Below, piece after piece: positions 23,301-34,162 of a stretch of DNA of 64,000 bases. The notes under the pieces were generated by a model. The model did not search any database. It was not told the origin of the DNA and saw only the letters and a program-made list of their open reading frames with translations. Position 1 is the first letter of the stretch. Each line of letters starts with the position of its first letter. The DNA comes from Helianthus annuus (Eukaryota > Streptophyta > Magnoliopsida > Asterales > Asteraceae): NCBI RefSeq assembly GCF_002127325.2, contig NC_035448.2, forward strand, positions 12,291,408-12,355,407, written 5' to 3'. Made by a program: the position numbers and the translations under genes.

Positions 23301-24508
23301 CCCCTTTCTGATGCGTTTGAGGCCCGTTAAACCATTTTTAAGGCAATAAAATGATGCCTAGGCATAGGGAATATGAAAAATGCTCAAAAATATGCCGGAT
23401 GTCGGTTCGTTTGGTCGTACGGTCACGTTGTTCGGCTAATTACGACGGAACACGGGCGGACGCGAAAAACGATTCAAACGACGTGACGAATGGAATTTTA
23501 TCATGGCGATCACTAAAATAAAATATTTTAGTGCTTACATAAATTTTTGGGTGTCCGGGGATATTCAGAATGCGAGATACGCTCAAAAGTGCAAACTTGT
23601 GCACTTTTTGACACTTTTAGTCCCTGCATGACATAAAAGTTTATTTTTGCGCGCCAAACTCCTCTAATCCTATACCTAAGCTATATAAAGGATAAATAGA
23701 GTATGTTTAACTTATGAACATATTCCGGAAGGTCTGTTACCATACGATTCGACCTCCTTTTGCAGTTTGACGCAATTAGTCCCTTAATTGCGCAAAGTAG
23801 CGCGAAATGCCGTTTAATGACATCTAAGCCTTCCATGGCCCATATTAATCATTTCCAAGCATATACTTAAATATTACTATGCTCTCGTTCGCTTAAATGG
23901 TCACCGAATGGCGTAGATTCAAAAGTTGACGCTTTAGGCCCCTCTATTGCGCAACTTGCGCATTTCATCATTTATTAGCATTGAAGCCTCATTTAATCCA
24001 TATTAGACATCGTTGATAGTATTATTAAACATCACGATGCTTCGGGTTCGCTAAAAGGCCATTCAGAGGTATAATTAAACATATTGACGCTTTTAGTCCC
24101 TCTAACTTGCAAAGTTGCGCGTAACTTTACTTATAGGCATAAAAACCCTTGTTGGCCATTACTTGGCATTCCCGAGAGTATAATTAAATATCATGAAGCT
24201 CCCGGTTTGTTAAAAGGTCACTCAGAGGTAAGAATTAACATGTTGACTCTTTTAACCCTTCATTGCGCAAACTTTCAATTAATTACGCAAACGGCCACAC
24301 TTTATCATCAAGTGGCACATTTGTGAACATCCCCATCGTGAGAGGTTATTTAGAAACTTATTTTAGGTATGCTAACACTTCCAGTCCTTTCAAAATCAAA
24401 GTTTTCGATTTTTCGAAAAATTAGTCCCTAAATTTCACTGTTCGACTTTATTAGGGTTTATTACACGTGTCAATACATCATTGGACGTGATTTTTACGAG
24501 GTGTTACA
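20360..24508 (-). mobile_element. 5' LTR (right copy) of 14.7-kb element
   Basis: A 4149-bp LTR, TGTCACACCCCG to GGTGTTACA, adjacent to the PBS and followed by the TSD CCACC. It is collinear and nearly identical with the left copy but lacks the 1.5-kb solo LTR, so it serves as the empty-site reference. Promoter and polyadenylation signals for the element should lie here, but I cannot place them reliably. Confidence 0.9.
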
Positions 24509-24513
24509 CCACC

Positions 24514-25950
24514 TAAATCTTGTTTCTTCTCATGATATCATCACGTCTATCAACCTGCAACATGTATTAAAATATATCAACAAAAAGTTGGTGAGTATAC
24601 AAGTTTTCATACATAGCATAATATAGATTAAAAGTTTAACGTCTCATATCCAACATGAATAACCAATATGCAAGTTACTAATATGCTGAAACGATGTACT
24701 ATATGTTCAAACCTAAGTATACAACGCGTTAATTTTGCATATCCCAAAGAATAACGGGAGGTTAACATGTCTAACTTAACAATACCCCAAGACTAATAGG
24801 TGGTGCGTTAATCCTATAGCGCTATAATTGTTAAGGTAGGCTAGCAAAGTTAACGAGCTTATATCGGCACAAGAAGTTTACATAGCATACAAGATTCACA
24901 AGCATCATATAGTTTCATGTTAAGCATGGATAGAGATTAAAATAGTTTAAGTGTCGTGTATTTCACATGAGGTAGGAGGATAAAACCTTCATTTAGGAAC
25001 CTCTTTTGTAGGTTATATAGTATATCATTATGTCATATAAGTCAAGCATGAGGCAGGAGGATAAAACCTCCATTTAGGAACCTCTTTTGTATTTCACATA
25101 AGTCATGCATGAGGTAGGAAAGACAAGTCTTCCATTTAGGAACCTCTTTGGTGTCCACCACTACACATGTTGTCATAGACAACAAGGAAGGTCATGAACA
25201 TACAATAAATAATGAAATAACTACAACTAATCTAAGAAAAACATCAAGTGATGTGTGGATTTTCAAGTGGGATAGCCCAAGCTAACCTTATAATCACACA
25301 ATCTTCAAGCTTGTTCATCACCTGTGGGTTAAAACCCTATCAAAACAGAATGTTTATGAGGTTTAAACCTCTGATTTTACATGTCACAACCTTGTTTTTA
25401 AGCCCAACTAACCATAGATTTGATTATGAGCATAAGGACATAGGAATGTGATGAGATAACTCAAGTTTAAGCAAGTTTAACAAAAGTTTAATCAAAACAG
25501 AAAGTTTATTGCACTTTGGAGCCTTATATGGTGATATTCCGGCCTTGGTTTTCCATGGAAAACCTCTGGAAACATACCTAAGGTTGTTCCAAGTGATTAG
25601 AAAGAAGAATCAAAGAAAAAGAATGAGTAGAAGTGAACTTATGCTCACTTTAGTAACTTGTGATGAATCTGTTCTTGCTTCTGTTTAACAGCTGATTATG
25701 GATAGATTTGAGGGTGTTTGAGTGAGTTGTAAAGTGGAAAAGTGCGGAGGAGGGTTGGCTTTTATAGGGAAAAGAATTAGGGTTGATTAGGTGACATTAA
25801 ATGCAAGAAATACAAGCTTAAACTCAACAAAACACACCAGGAAATGGCCCAATCGCGAGCTGATTAAGTCTGATCTGCGGATCCAACCTGTCACGGGCCG
25901 CGAGCCGGGGTCAGGCGACACAAGATTGATGTTTTGTCATTTATAACCCC
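24514..25950 (-). mobile_element. LTR fragment, outer element (right part)
   Basis: Continuation of the LTR begun at 9634, after the CCACC duplication. An ACCTGCAACATGTATT..GTTGGTGAGTAT segment has the same layout as in the gypsy LTR at about 34444. Three imperfect units containing CCATTTAGGAACCTCTTT lie at about 24969-25155. The right boundary is uncertain: GGGCCGCGAGCC near 25900 resembles an LTR interior and no TAAAC duplicate was found. Confidence 0.4.
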
Positions 25951-26340
25951 TATACTTATATATAGTGATGTTTTAAGTTATTTTTAGGGTGTTTTAGGTA
26001 TAAAAACCATATGTTAAGGTATGTAATGCAACTATATTATAAGACTAATATAAAATGAGTACAAACAAGTATATTTGTCAAGAATAAGTGTCGTATTCAC
26101 GTAAGTTGAACGTATAATCACGTGTTTGCAAGTTTGATGCATTTTGCACAAATTAAGATTAAAGTATCACATGTTTGATCAATCCAAATGTACGAGCAAG
26201 CATGAAATGTGTATAACATGAATGTGATGAAAATACGAATTACATTATGATCCAAGTCTCGGATTTTACAACGATTACAAGGAAAGAACGATTACAAGAA
26301 TACAAGACTTCCAATAATAGAAATACAAGCACACTTTCTA
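25951..26340. other. Intergenic, no feature recognised
   Basis: AT-rich stretch between the outer LTR fragment and the Harbinger transposase remnant. It may be partly LTR end and partly transposon 3' sequence. Nothing in it can be identified. Confidence 0.4.
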
Positions 26341-26688
26341 ATTATGGAAAGTTTGAAAAAGCAGGGCATTACATAAACGCCACATGTCTCCCCTTTGTTG
26401 GAAGAAAGTAAAACGACTCTCTAAGCTGTTAACTGTTCGTACAAATAGATCGCAACTCATACAAAAACAACGCCTAAATAAATTCGTGCCATACACTAGA
26501 TTATCAGAAAAATAATCATTTACCAAACGATTGCGAGCACCTTCACGATCTCTTTCAAGTTTCCTTGCTCTTTTACGGGGTTAAGAATTTTATGCTTGAT
26601 GACTTAAAACTTGCATACCCAACTTAACAGTTTCAGTAATGATCTCGTCTTTCATATCGGAATTGGATGACTCGAATAGAAAATTCAT
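26341..26688 (-). pseudogene. PIF/Harbinger transposase (ALP1-like) N-terminal fragment
   Basis: From the ATG at 26688, after an acidic start (SSNSDMKDE), two in-frame TAA codons are followed by a conserved block RDREGARNRLVNDYFS, VYGTNLFRRCF and FFQQRGD. This is the N-terminal domain of plant Harbinger-type transposases and ALP1-like proteins. Only about 110 codons remain. The DDE catalytic part is absent and the frame degenerates after FFQQRGD. Harbinger transposases cut at TIRs and create TWA duplications. This remnant cannot do so. The GC-rich stretch at 27431-27560 may be the 5' end of the same transposon, split by the TIR element at 26866. Confidence 0.75.
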
Positions 26689-26865
26689 TATAAAAATATG
26701 TAAATATTTTTTAGATAGGGTTGGTGTGAGAGAGATGAAAAAATGGTGTAAATATGTAGAAAATGGGATAGGTAGTTGAGTATATGTATGCTAAATTTAA
26801 ATTAAATAAATTTCTTTTTTTTTCTTAATATGGTCACATGATCGTTGGGCATGGGCCCCACCTAT

Positions 26866-27420
26866 GGCTGCAAACGAACCGAACGAAACGAACAAGACCT
26901 TGTTCGTGTTCGTTTGTTAAGAAATATATTTGTTCGCGAACTGTTCACGAACACGAACGAACGAGATTTTATGTTCATGTTCGTTTGTTAAGGAAATGAA
27001 CTTGTTTGTGTTCATTTGTGTTTGTTTGTTAATTTTAGGCAACGAACGTTGACGAATACAAATGAGCACAAACTAATGTTTATGAACACAAATGGAAACA
27101 AACGAACACAAACAATCGTTCATGAACAGAATATATAATACACCGACACTTATTAGATATTTAATTTTTCGGAATTTTGAAGTATTTAAATAAATATAAA
27201 AACTAAAAACACTACTAAAGTATCGAACACAAACAAACACGTTACCGAACGTTCACGAACATAAATGAACGAACACGACCTCTGTTCATGTTTGTTCATT
27301 TAACTAAACGAACGAAATTTCTTGTTCGTGTTCGTTTGTTTAGTAAATGAACGAACACAAACAGACTTCCCGCCGAACGGTTCACAAACTGTTCGCCGAA
27401 CGTTTGGTTCGTTTGCAGCC
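26866..27420. mobile_element. TIR element (555 bp) with GGCTGCAAACGAACC ends
   Basis: Perfect 15-bp inverted ends (GGCTGCAAACGAACC and its complement) bound a body made of many GAACGAACA / TGTTCGTTCG words. I could not recognise a clean TSD (flanks CCCCACCTAT and CTAGCCTCAC). The composition resembles non-autonomous hAT- or Mutator-type elements of plants. It appears nested in the 5' flank of the Harbinger remnant. Confidence 0.6.
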
Positions 27421-27984
27421 CTAGCCTCACTCAAACAATTAACTTCACGCCGTGCCAACCACTCACACCAGCCCTCTTACTGTCCTTAACCCCGCCTTGT
27501 CCGGTGGTGTACCCCGCCCTGTTCACGCCTTGCCTTGCCCCTATAATGAGGCATGGGCCGTGGCTCCATAGCAAAGAGTCTTATAGGTACAATATATTTT
27601 TCTTTCGATATACACGTAAAGTAAACATTTCATCCAATAATGAGAGTTAAATTCCACCATGGACATGGTATGATGTTAACTTTACCAATTTAATTGGCAG
27701 TAGGTCTCTCTTCCTTTAAATTGGCCACCAAGTGTCGCTATTATACAAGGTTTACAGAAAACGACCCCTAGCATGAATTAAAGAAAAACAAAAGACGAAT
27801 GTGGCACAATTTTCAAATTGTTAAGAAGGTACGTATGGGAGTTGAGTTTCCCATAATATGATAGATCTAGACCTAAAAGAATCACATTGAAGAATTGATT
27901 TATACATCTTTAAACTTATATTACACACAAATAATAATGTATTTTTTATATAAAAAAACAAAAGATAAAAAAATCAAGTCTCAT
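27421..27984. other. Intergenic; GC-rich patch then AT-rich
   Basis: 27431-27560 is unusually GC-rich for this window (CCCCGCCTTGTCCGG, ACCCCGCCCTG) and may be Harbinger 5' end. GGGCATGGGCC occurs at both 26847 and 27550. The rest is ordinary intergenic sequence without genes. Confidence 0.4.
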
Positions 27985-28098
27985 GGTATAGAAAACCACA
28001 TTCTCTAGTCTTCTTTTAAACATTGCTAATTGTTTCTGAATGGTACAGAAAACCACAGTCTCTAGTCTTCTTTGAAACATTGCTAATTGTTTCTGAAT
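27985..28098. repeat. 57-bp tandem duplication (2 copies)
   Basis: Units at 27985-28041 and 28042-28098 differ at only a few bases (GGTATAGAAAACCACATTC versus GGTACAGAAAACCACAGTC). Because 57 is a multiple of three, the minus strand stays open across it, but the open stretch looks fortuitous. Confidence 0.85.
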
Positions 28099-28102
28099 GA
28101 CA

Positions 28103-28468
28103 TTTTTTTGAACGCCTAATTTCTTGTATTTGGCCACCACAATCTCCAAATTGGAGAACCTCGTTGCCCCATCCAGCCAGACTATGTTGTCTTAACCGGG
28201 CTCAACCTGACTTCAGAGTTTGGCTTAAGCGTTTCCCCCGGGAAAACTATATCGTCGGTTGTCACTTGACAGTTGTTGTGTCACAACAAGAGTAAAACTC
28301 CCCGGCGTATCACACGGTGAGACGAAAACCCGAATAAGCTCGGGATTCAAACTGACAACCTCACACAAGACTTAACTCAAGTCCTTCATTGCCTAAATTC
28401 ATAAAAAATAACACAAATAAATATCAAACTTAGGTCTTGACAACGCGCTATTCACGCCACTAAGATGA
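28103..28468 (-). mobile_element. tRNA-derived SINE, second copy (minus)
   Basis: The reverse complement of this stretch aligns over its whole length with the SINE at 4754-5146. It shares the CTTAGTGG box A region (degenerate), AATGAAGGACTTG, CTTGTGTGAGGTTGTCAGTTT, GGTTAAGACAACATAG and TCTCCAATTTGGAGA, and ends GGCGTTC plus A7 (T7 at 28103-28109). It is clearly diverged from copy 1, so the family has been active over some time. A TSD was not resolved. Confidence 0.75.
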
Positions 28469-28934
28469 AAATATACATATCATCCACATATTGATTTGCA
28501 ATGAAATGTGAGTAGGTTAAAACTTTAAAAGTATGTTTACGTGTACAGCTGGAAGTGTACCGTTGATGTTGGGTCCCACAAACGTGGCGAGGGTGTTGGG
28601 CTTTTGTTTTTCAAATGGGAGCAGGACAGCTGGGTGACGATGATTGGCAAGATCTAAGAGGAGAGACTTTTGTCGGTGGTGTCAAACATCATACGAGGGC
28701 TGTCGGTGATATCAATGCCCCCATGCTCCTATAGATTTTACACATTTATTGCCCTTTAATTCACATACCCACGTGTCTCCTCTTCACCTTTTCGTACTAG
28801 AATTCAATAAAATACGTAAACCAGTTTTTTTTTTTAGAAACAGAAAAGCTATTAGTATACCAACTTTTTGTGTTAAAGGCATGATCATATGTTATATTAT
28901 TGGGGTGTGATAAATATACCCAGGATAAATATTA
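28469..28934. other. Intergenic, no feature recognised
   Basis: Sequence between the SINE and the LINE target site. No open frame, repeat pair or regulatory site can be supported. Confidence 0.5.
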
Positions 28935-28949
28935 ATATAAAGGTTTTCT

Positions 28950-31913
28950 CGCTTCGACCGGGCGTCATTGGATGCGTTCAACGGTTTTGTTTCTAATGCT
29001 GGCCTTATGGAATTTTCCATGTCGGGAGGTAAATTTACTTTTATTTCAGGACATTCTGATGTGAAAATGAGTAAATTAGATAGATTTTTGGTGAATGACG
29101 CTTTTCTTAGCCGTTGGCCGTCTGCGAGATTAGTGGTTCATAAAAGGGGCCTTTCGGACCACTGCCCGATCTCCTTGTCGTGTGTTACAGATGATTTCGG
29201 TCCTGTCCCGTTCAAATTTTTTAATTCCTGGATTGGAGATCCGGAATTAGAGACTATTGTTGATGGGGTCTTGAATGATGCTTCGGTCTCAGGTAACAAA
29301 GACGAGATTGTAGCCGCGATTCTTAAAAACATTAAGCCGGGTATAAAAAAATGGAGGGCTGGGGTCAGAACTAAGGAGTTGAAAGAGACGACAGAGTTGG
29401 AGAAAATTATCGAAGGGATTGAGTCTAAGGCCTGTAGGGGTCCGATCTCGGCTGAAGATAAAAAATTGAGAATTGTGTCCCGTTTAAAACTGAATCATTT
29501 GGAATCGATTAAATCGAAAGATTTGCAACAAAAGGCCCGCGTTAATTGGCTCAAGTTTGGAGATGAAAATAGCTCGTTTTTTCATAAAATTGTCTCTATA
29601 AACTCGGCCAAAAACAGGATTCAAGGGTTAGTGTTTCAAAACAGGATGGTGTCGGATCCAGTGGAGCTGAAAGAAGAAATTAGGCTATGGTTTAAAAAAC
29701 AATTTGCGGAACCAATTAGAAGAAGGCCGGATTTTTTTAAAGATGGGCTGCCTATCTTAACCGAGAACAATGGAAGGATTCTGTGTGCTCAATTCACGGA
29801 GAAAGAAGTTTTCGAGGCTCTTAGAAGCTGTGATGGTGGGAAAGCGCCGGGTCCGGACGGGTTTTCTTTGAAGTTTTTCAAAGCTTTTTGGGGTAAGTTT
29901 AAAGGTAAAATTTTGGAGGTGATGAATGAATTCTACTTGACGGGTAGGATTAGCAATGGATGTAACTCTTCTTTTGTCGCATTAATTCCAAAAGTTAAAG
30001 ACCCCCAAAGTATTTCTAATTTTAGACCAATCTCTTTGGTCGGGTCGATATACAAAATCATTGCCAAGACTCTAGCCAATAGACTCAAGATTGTTATCGG
30101 TGACATTTCCTCCCCTATGCAATCCGCGTTCGTTGGTAACCGTAATATTCTCGATAGCCCGCTTATAGTGAGTGAGACGGTCGCCTGGGCTAAAAAAACT
30201 AAGACCAAGTTACTTGTTTTCAAAGTGGATTTCGAGAAGGCGTATGATTCCATAAATTGGAAATTTCTTTTTGGGATGTTGGAATAGATGGAGTTTCCTC
30301 TCAAATGGATTTCCTGGATTAAGGGTTGTTTGGTCTCGGGCATGGGGTCGGTGTTAATAAATGGGTCTCCTACTAAAGAATTTAAGTACAAGCGTGGGCT
30401 TCGTCAAGGGGATCCGTTATCCCCGTTCTTGTTTATCATCGCCATGGAAGTGGTTACTTTCTTTATTAATAGGCTCGTTAATTTAGGCCTATTTAAAGGT
30501 TGTCAACTCCCAAATGGCGGCCCAAATATCACTCACCTTTGTTACGCTGATGACGTGGTTTTTATAGGTCTGTGGTCGAAGGACAATATTATTGCCCTAA
30601 ACAGATTATTAAGATGGCTTTGCCTTGTGAGCGGGCTAAAGATAAATCGGCGGAAATGTAAAATTTTCGGGATTGGAGTCGAAAATAATGAAGTGGAGCG
30701 CCTCGCTTGCAAAGTCAAATGCGATGTTGGTTCTCTCCCGTTTGAGTATTTGGGTATTCCGATTGGAGCGAACATGAAGAGAGCCAAAGTTTGAAAACCG
30801 GTTTTAGACAAATTCGCTTCGAGATTATCCAAATGGAAAGCGAGACATCTATCATTTGCGGGCCGTATGACGCTAGCTAAATCGGTTCTTGGTAGCTTGC
30901 CGTCCTATTTCCTATCGCTATTTTCCGCGCCTAAATGTGTTGTCAAAAAGCTTGAGAAAATTAGAAGGGAATTCATATGGGGAAAATCAAATAATAGATA
31001 TAAACTTGGATGGATAAGATGGGAGCTTCTGTTGAAAGTGAAAAAAGCGGGCGGAATGGGGATGGGAAGCATTCAAAGTTTTAATCTTGCGCTTACGAAG
31101 TGGTGGTGGAGATTAAAAGGCAACCCCAACCACCTTTGGGCCGAGGTGATTGCGGCTATCCACGGAGGTAATTCGATCTCGTCTTCTAATTTGTTAATCC
31201 TTTTGAAGAAAACAATCCCGGGGATTTGGAAAGATATTGGGTCAGTGCAGGCGGCGCTTGGCAAACTCGGTATAGATCTCAAAGACAACCTCGTGTTGGA
31301 CGGAAGGGTATGGAAATGGAGAAGTGAACCGAATGGTTCTTTTTCGGTTCGGCAGGTCCGTATGGGGATCGAGTCGCGTTCTTTGGAGGAAAATAGGGAT
31401 AATGTCGCCTTTGATTGGAATAATTGGGCTCCGCCGAAAGCTATCTATTTATTATCGAGAGCTCAAATGGGAAAAATAGCTTCAAAAGTGGGTTTGTTGC
31501 AGAGGGGTGTTCCCATTGGTGACAGCTTATGTTCTCGTTGCGGGATCCATGATGAAGACCCAGTCCATATTTTCATGAGTTGTCTATGGGCTCAATGCAT
31601 TTGGTGGAGCATTTTAACTTGGCTGCGGATTAGATTTATTACTAGCAACAACCTGAATGACTTCGTTTTGCAAGTGAAACTGAACCCGGGGGATAAAGTT
31701 TGGAAGAAAGTGGTGTATACGATCATCATGGCGACTGTTTGGAACTTGTGGAAAGTTAGAAATGAAAAGGTCTTTGAAGATTCCTTCATTCCCTTCAGGA
31801 TGACGGTGGAGCAAATAAAAGAAGACGCGTTCCTATGGATAAGCAACAGGTCAAGGCTCAAGAAGCCTTCATGGGAGAATTGGAAGGACTTTAATATTAT
31901 TGATCAAATGTAA
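28950..31913 (+). pseudogene. LINE ORF2 remnant: endonuclease end, RT, zinc-binding C-terminus
   Basis: A single frame runs the whole length, broken only by TAG (30285-30287) and TGA (30792-30794). Order of domains: the last part of the APE-like endonuclease (SKLDRFLVND, GLSDHCPI), the reverse transcriptase with GPDGFSLKFF, SNFRPISLVGSIYKIIAK, DFEKAYDS, RQGDPLSPFLF and the catalytic YADD at 30543-30554, then YLGIPIG, and a C-terminal zf-RVT-type region with C-x2-C and H-x4-C residues (LCSRCGIHDEDPVHIFMSC). The reading frame stops at TAA 31911-31913. In an active element this protein nicks target DNA and copies RNA. The two stops and the truncation make this copy dead, though its otherwise clean frame suggests modest age. 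Confidence 0.9.
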
Positions 31914-32026
31914 TCGGTTTTTCCTGTTTTTTTTTTCGGTTTGGTTTTTGGAGTTGTCTTGTTCTTTTCCAGCCCCTTACTGGCCCTTTATATTTATATA
32001 TAAAGAGTGGTTGCCGTTCAAAAAAA
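28950..32026 (+). mobile_element. 5'-truncated L1-type LINE, 15-bp TSD
   Basis: A non-LTR retrotransposon copy flanked by ATATAAAGGTTTTCT (28935-28949) and ATATAGAGGTTTTCT (32027-32041), a target duplication with one mismatch. It ends GGTTGCCGTTC followed by a short A-run, as after target-primed reverse transcription. The 5' end is cut inside ORF2, and the frame is open from the first base. ORF1 and the first part of the endonuclease are missing. Confidence 0.9.
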
Positions 32027-32077
32027 ATATAGAGGTTTTCTAATGGCACACTCCCTGTCTATCTACACACTTTTTCA

Positions 32078-32119
32078 ATTCAATACACATTGTATAGGCC
32101 TATACGATGCGTATTGAAT
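32078..32119. repeat. TATAGGCCTATA palindrome, copy 1
   Basis: A 42-bp palindrome with two mismatched pairs, centred between 32098 and 32099. The right arm is CCTATACGATGCGTATTG; the left arm has A/T replacing G/C at two positions. Confidence 0.85.
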
Positions 32120-32173
32120 CAAAGTAAAAAACATGGCAGACTGACAGGTGCAGGTTATGTCTAGCGGGGGGCT

Positions 32174-32209
32174 TGATACGCATCGTATAGACCTATACGA
32201 TGCGTATCA
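32174..32209. repeat. TATAGGCCTATA palindrome, copy 2
   Basis: A 36-bp palindrome with a single central mismatch (TATAGA|CCTATA). Arms are TGATACGCATCGTATAG and its complement. Confidence 0.85.
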
Positions 32210-32339
32210 GGCCACTGTTTTTTTGAATTTATTTTTTGTTGTGTTGTGTCGAATGCGAACCCGAGAAACGAAAGGGATTTCGAGCAGTTGGTCATCTTTC
32301 CATGCTTTTACACTCGAATATGTGGTTCCCAATTTGCGG

Positions 32340-32395
32340 AACATAATCCCAGATTGTCTAAAAAAGCGCTTTTATCATGTGCCATATTAGATGTG
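32340..32395 (+). repeat. Inverted partial unit of the 184-bp repeat
   Basis: CGGAACATAATCCCAGATTG followed by TCTAAAAAAGCGCTTTTATCATGTG is the reverse complement of the core of the tandem array that follows. It shows that the family was also inverted locally. Confidence 0.7.
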
Positions 32396-32519
32396 TTATG
32401 GTGAGATTTTTCAAGTTTGCACAGTGGGAGAAAAGACCAGCACCTCTGTCAGTATTGTCTTTTAAATTGGCATAAACATATATTTGTTTCATAACCTCCT
32501 CTTATAAATCAACCACAAC

Positions 32520-33572
32520 TCACCTGAGATCGACCTCTGGATCACACATGATAAAAGCGCTTCTTTAGACAATCTGGGATTATGTTCTGTTTCTTCAAGA
32601 TTTACGATTGATGTCCAAGTTTGATCACATTTGACTTCATCTGCGGCAGTCCAATGACTTTCTTGGTTCAATAATCCGACAACAGGGCCCACGAATCTTA
32701 TGCCCACCCGAGACCGACCTCTGGATCACACATGATAAAAGCGCTTCTTTAGACAATCTGGGATTATGTTCCGTTTCTTCAAGATTTACGTCTGATGTCC
32801 AAGTTTGATCACATTTGACTTCATCTGCGGCAGTCTAATGACTTCCTTGGTTCAATAATCCGACAATAGGGCCAACGGATATTATGCCCACCCGAGACCG
32901 ACCTCTGGATCATACATGATAAAAGCGCTTCTTTAGACAATCTGAGATTATGTTCCGTTTCTTCAAGATTTACGTCTGATGTCCAAGTATGATCACATTT
33001 GACTTCATCTGCGGTCGTCCAATGACTTCCTTGGTTCAATAATCCGACAATAGGGCCCACGGATCTTATGCCCACCCGAGACCGACCTCTGGATAACACA
33101 TGATAAAAGCGCTTCGTTAGACAATCTGGGATTATGTTCCGTTTCTTCAAGATTTACGTCTGATATCCAAGTTTGATCACATTTTACTTCATCAGCGGCA
33201 GTCCAATTACTTTCTTGGTTCAATAATCCGACAATAGGTCCCACGGATCTTATGCCCACCCGAGACCAACCTCTGGATCACACATGATAAAAGGGCTTCT
33301 TTAGACAATCTGGGATTATGTTCCGTTTCTTCAAGATTTATGACTAATGTCCAAGTTTGATCACATTTGACTTCATCTGCGGCAGTCTAATGACTTTCTT
33401 GGTACAATAATCCGACAATAGGGCCCACGGATCTTATGCCCACCCAAGACCGACCTCTGGATCACACATGATAAAAGCGCTTCTTTAGACAATCTGGGAT
33501 TATGTTCCGTTTCTTCAAGATTTACGTCTGATGTCCAAGTTTGATCACATTTGACTTCATCTGTGGCAGTAC
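32520..33572. repeat. 184-bp tandem array, about 6 copies
   Basis: The phrase GACCTCTGGATCACACATGA recurs at about 32530, 32714, 32897, 33081 (variant), 33266 and 33450, a steady 183-184-bp period. Units also share GATTATGTTCCGTTTCTTCA and GTCCAAGTTTGATCACATTT. The minus strand is open within each unit (for example LEETEHNPRLSKEALLSC), but 184 is not a multiple of three, so the frame changes at each copy and no long protein results. A single related block lies at 515-555 and an inverted piece at 32340. Confidence 0.9.
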
Positions 33573-34162
33573 AATCACCCTGTGTGAGCATTGGAAGCCC
33601 GAATAACAGTCTTGCAATTACATCTTCAATCGAGACCGCATTATTAATTATAATGAAGCAATGAAGATTAAATGTGCAAAACCGCAACCGTTTTTTACTA
33701 CGGAAACGGTGGCTATGGGAAATACAAACCTGACACGAACCACAATGGACTCAGACTCATACTACCCCTGTCGTTCCGTATTTTCTCCTTTTCTAATTCT
33801 CGAAGAATCTCGTAACGTATGACACATGATAAAATGGGAAATCTAATGGAACACCTGATTGAGAGAAACTTCTTCGAGCTAACCGCCGATATCTCATCCT
33901 TCTGTTGTTCAGTACTTCCGAGACGATTCAAGTTGTTTTAGTTATTTCTGTTGATTCAGTACTTCAACGTATTTTAGTTGGCTTCGAATATACCCAAAGA
34001 GATCTGAACCAACCGAAATCCACTTCCGAGACGATTCAAGTGAGTCCTATGAAGCAAGTGTCGGTCTATTCAATTGAGAGGAAACATTGCATGCCTTGAA
34101 CGAGTCTAGAACACTCGTAATCCTCAACCGGCTTTGAAACCGGACGGAATCTACGAAGAAAC

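Larger units (their letters stand above)
32042..34162. other. Mosaic locus, segment 1 (gene fragments and tandem repeats)
   Basis: First third of a ~5.7-kb patchwork interrupted by two LTR retrotransposons and continued at 41506 and 52211. It holds two TATAGGCCTATA palindromes, a 184-bp tandem array, a block coding ATVFYYGNGGYGKYKP at about 33682 (related block at 42892), the sentence CCGAGACGATTCAAGTGAGT (about 34025, also near 970, 41930 and 53420), and at its end CCGGACGGAATCTACGAAGAA, the LTR-element target. No intact gene is present. Confidence 0.6.

Noticed and set aside
26866..27420. 8-bp TSD for the GGCTGCAAACGAACC element
   Set aside because: Flanks CCCCACCTAT and CTAGCCTCAC share only scattered letters, so no TSD is claimed.
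32489..33687. Several ~70-109-codon minus-strand frames
   Set aside because: Each is a product of the 184-bp tandem array; the frame shifts between units. Recorded as a repeat instead.
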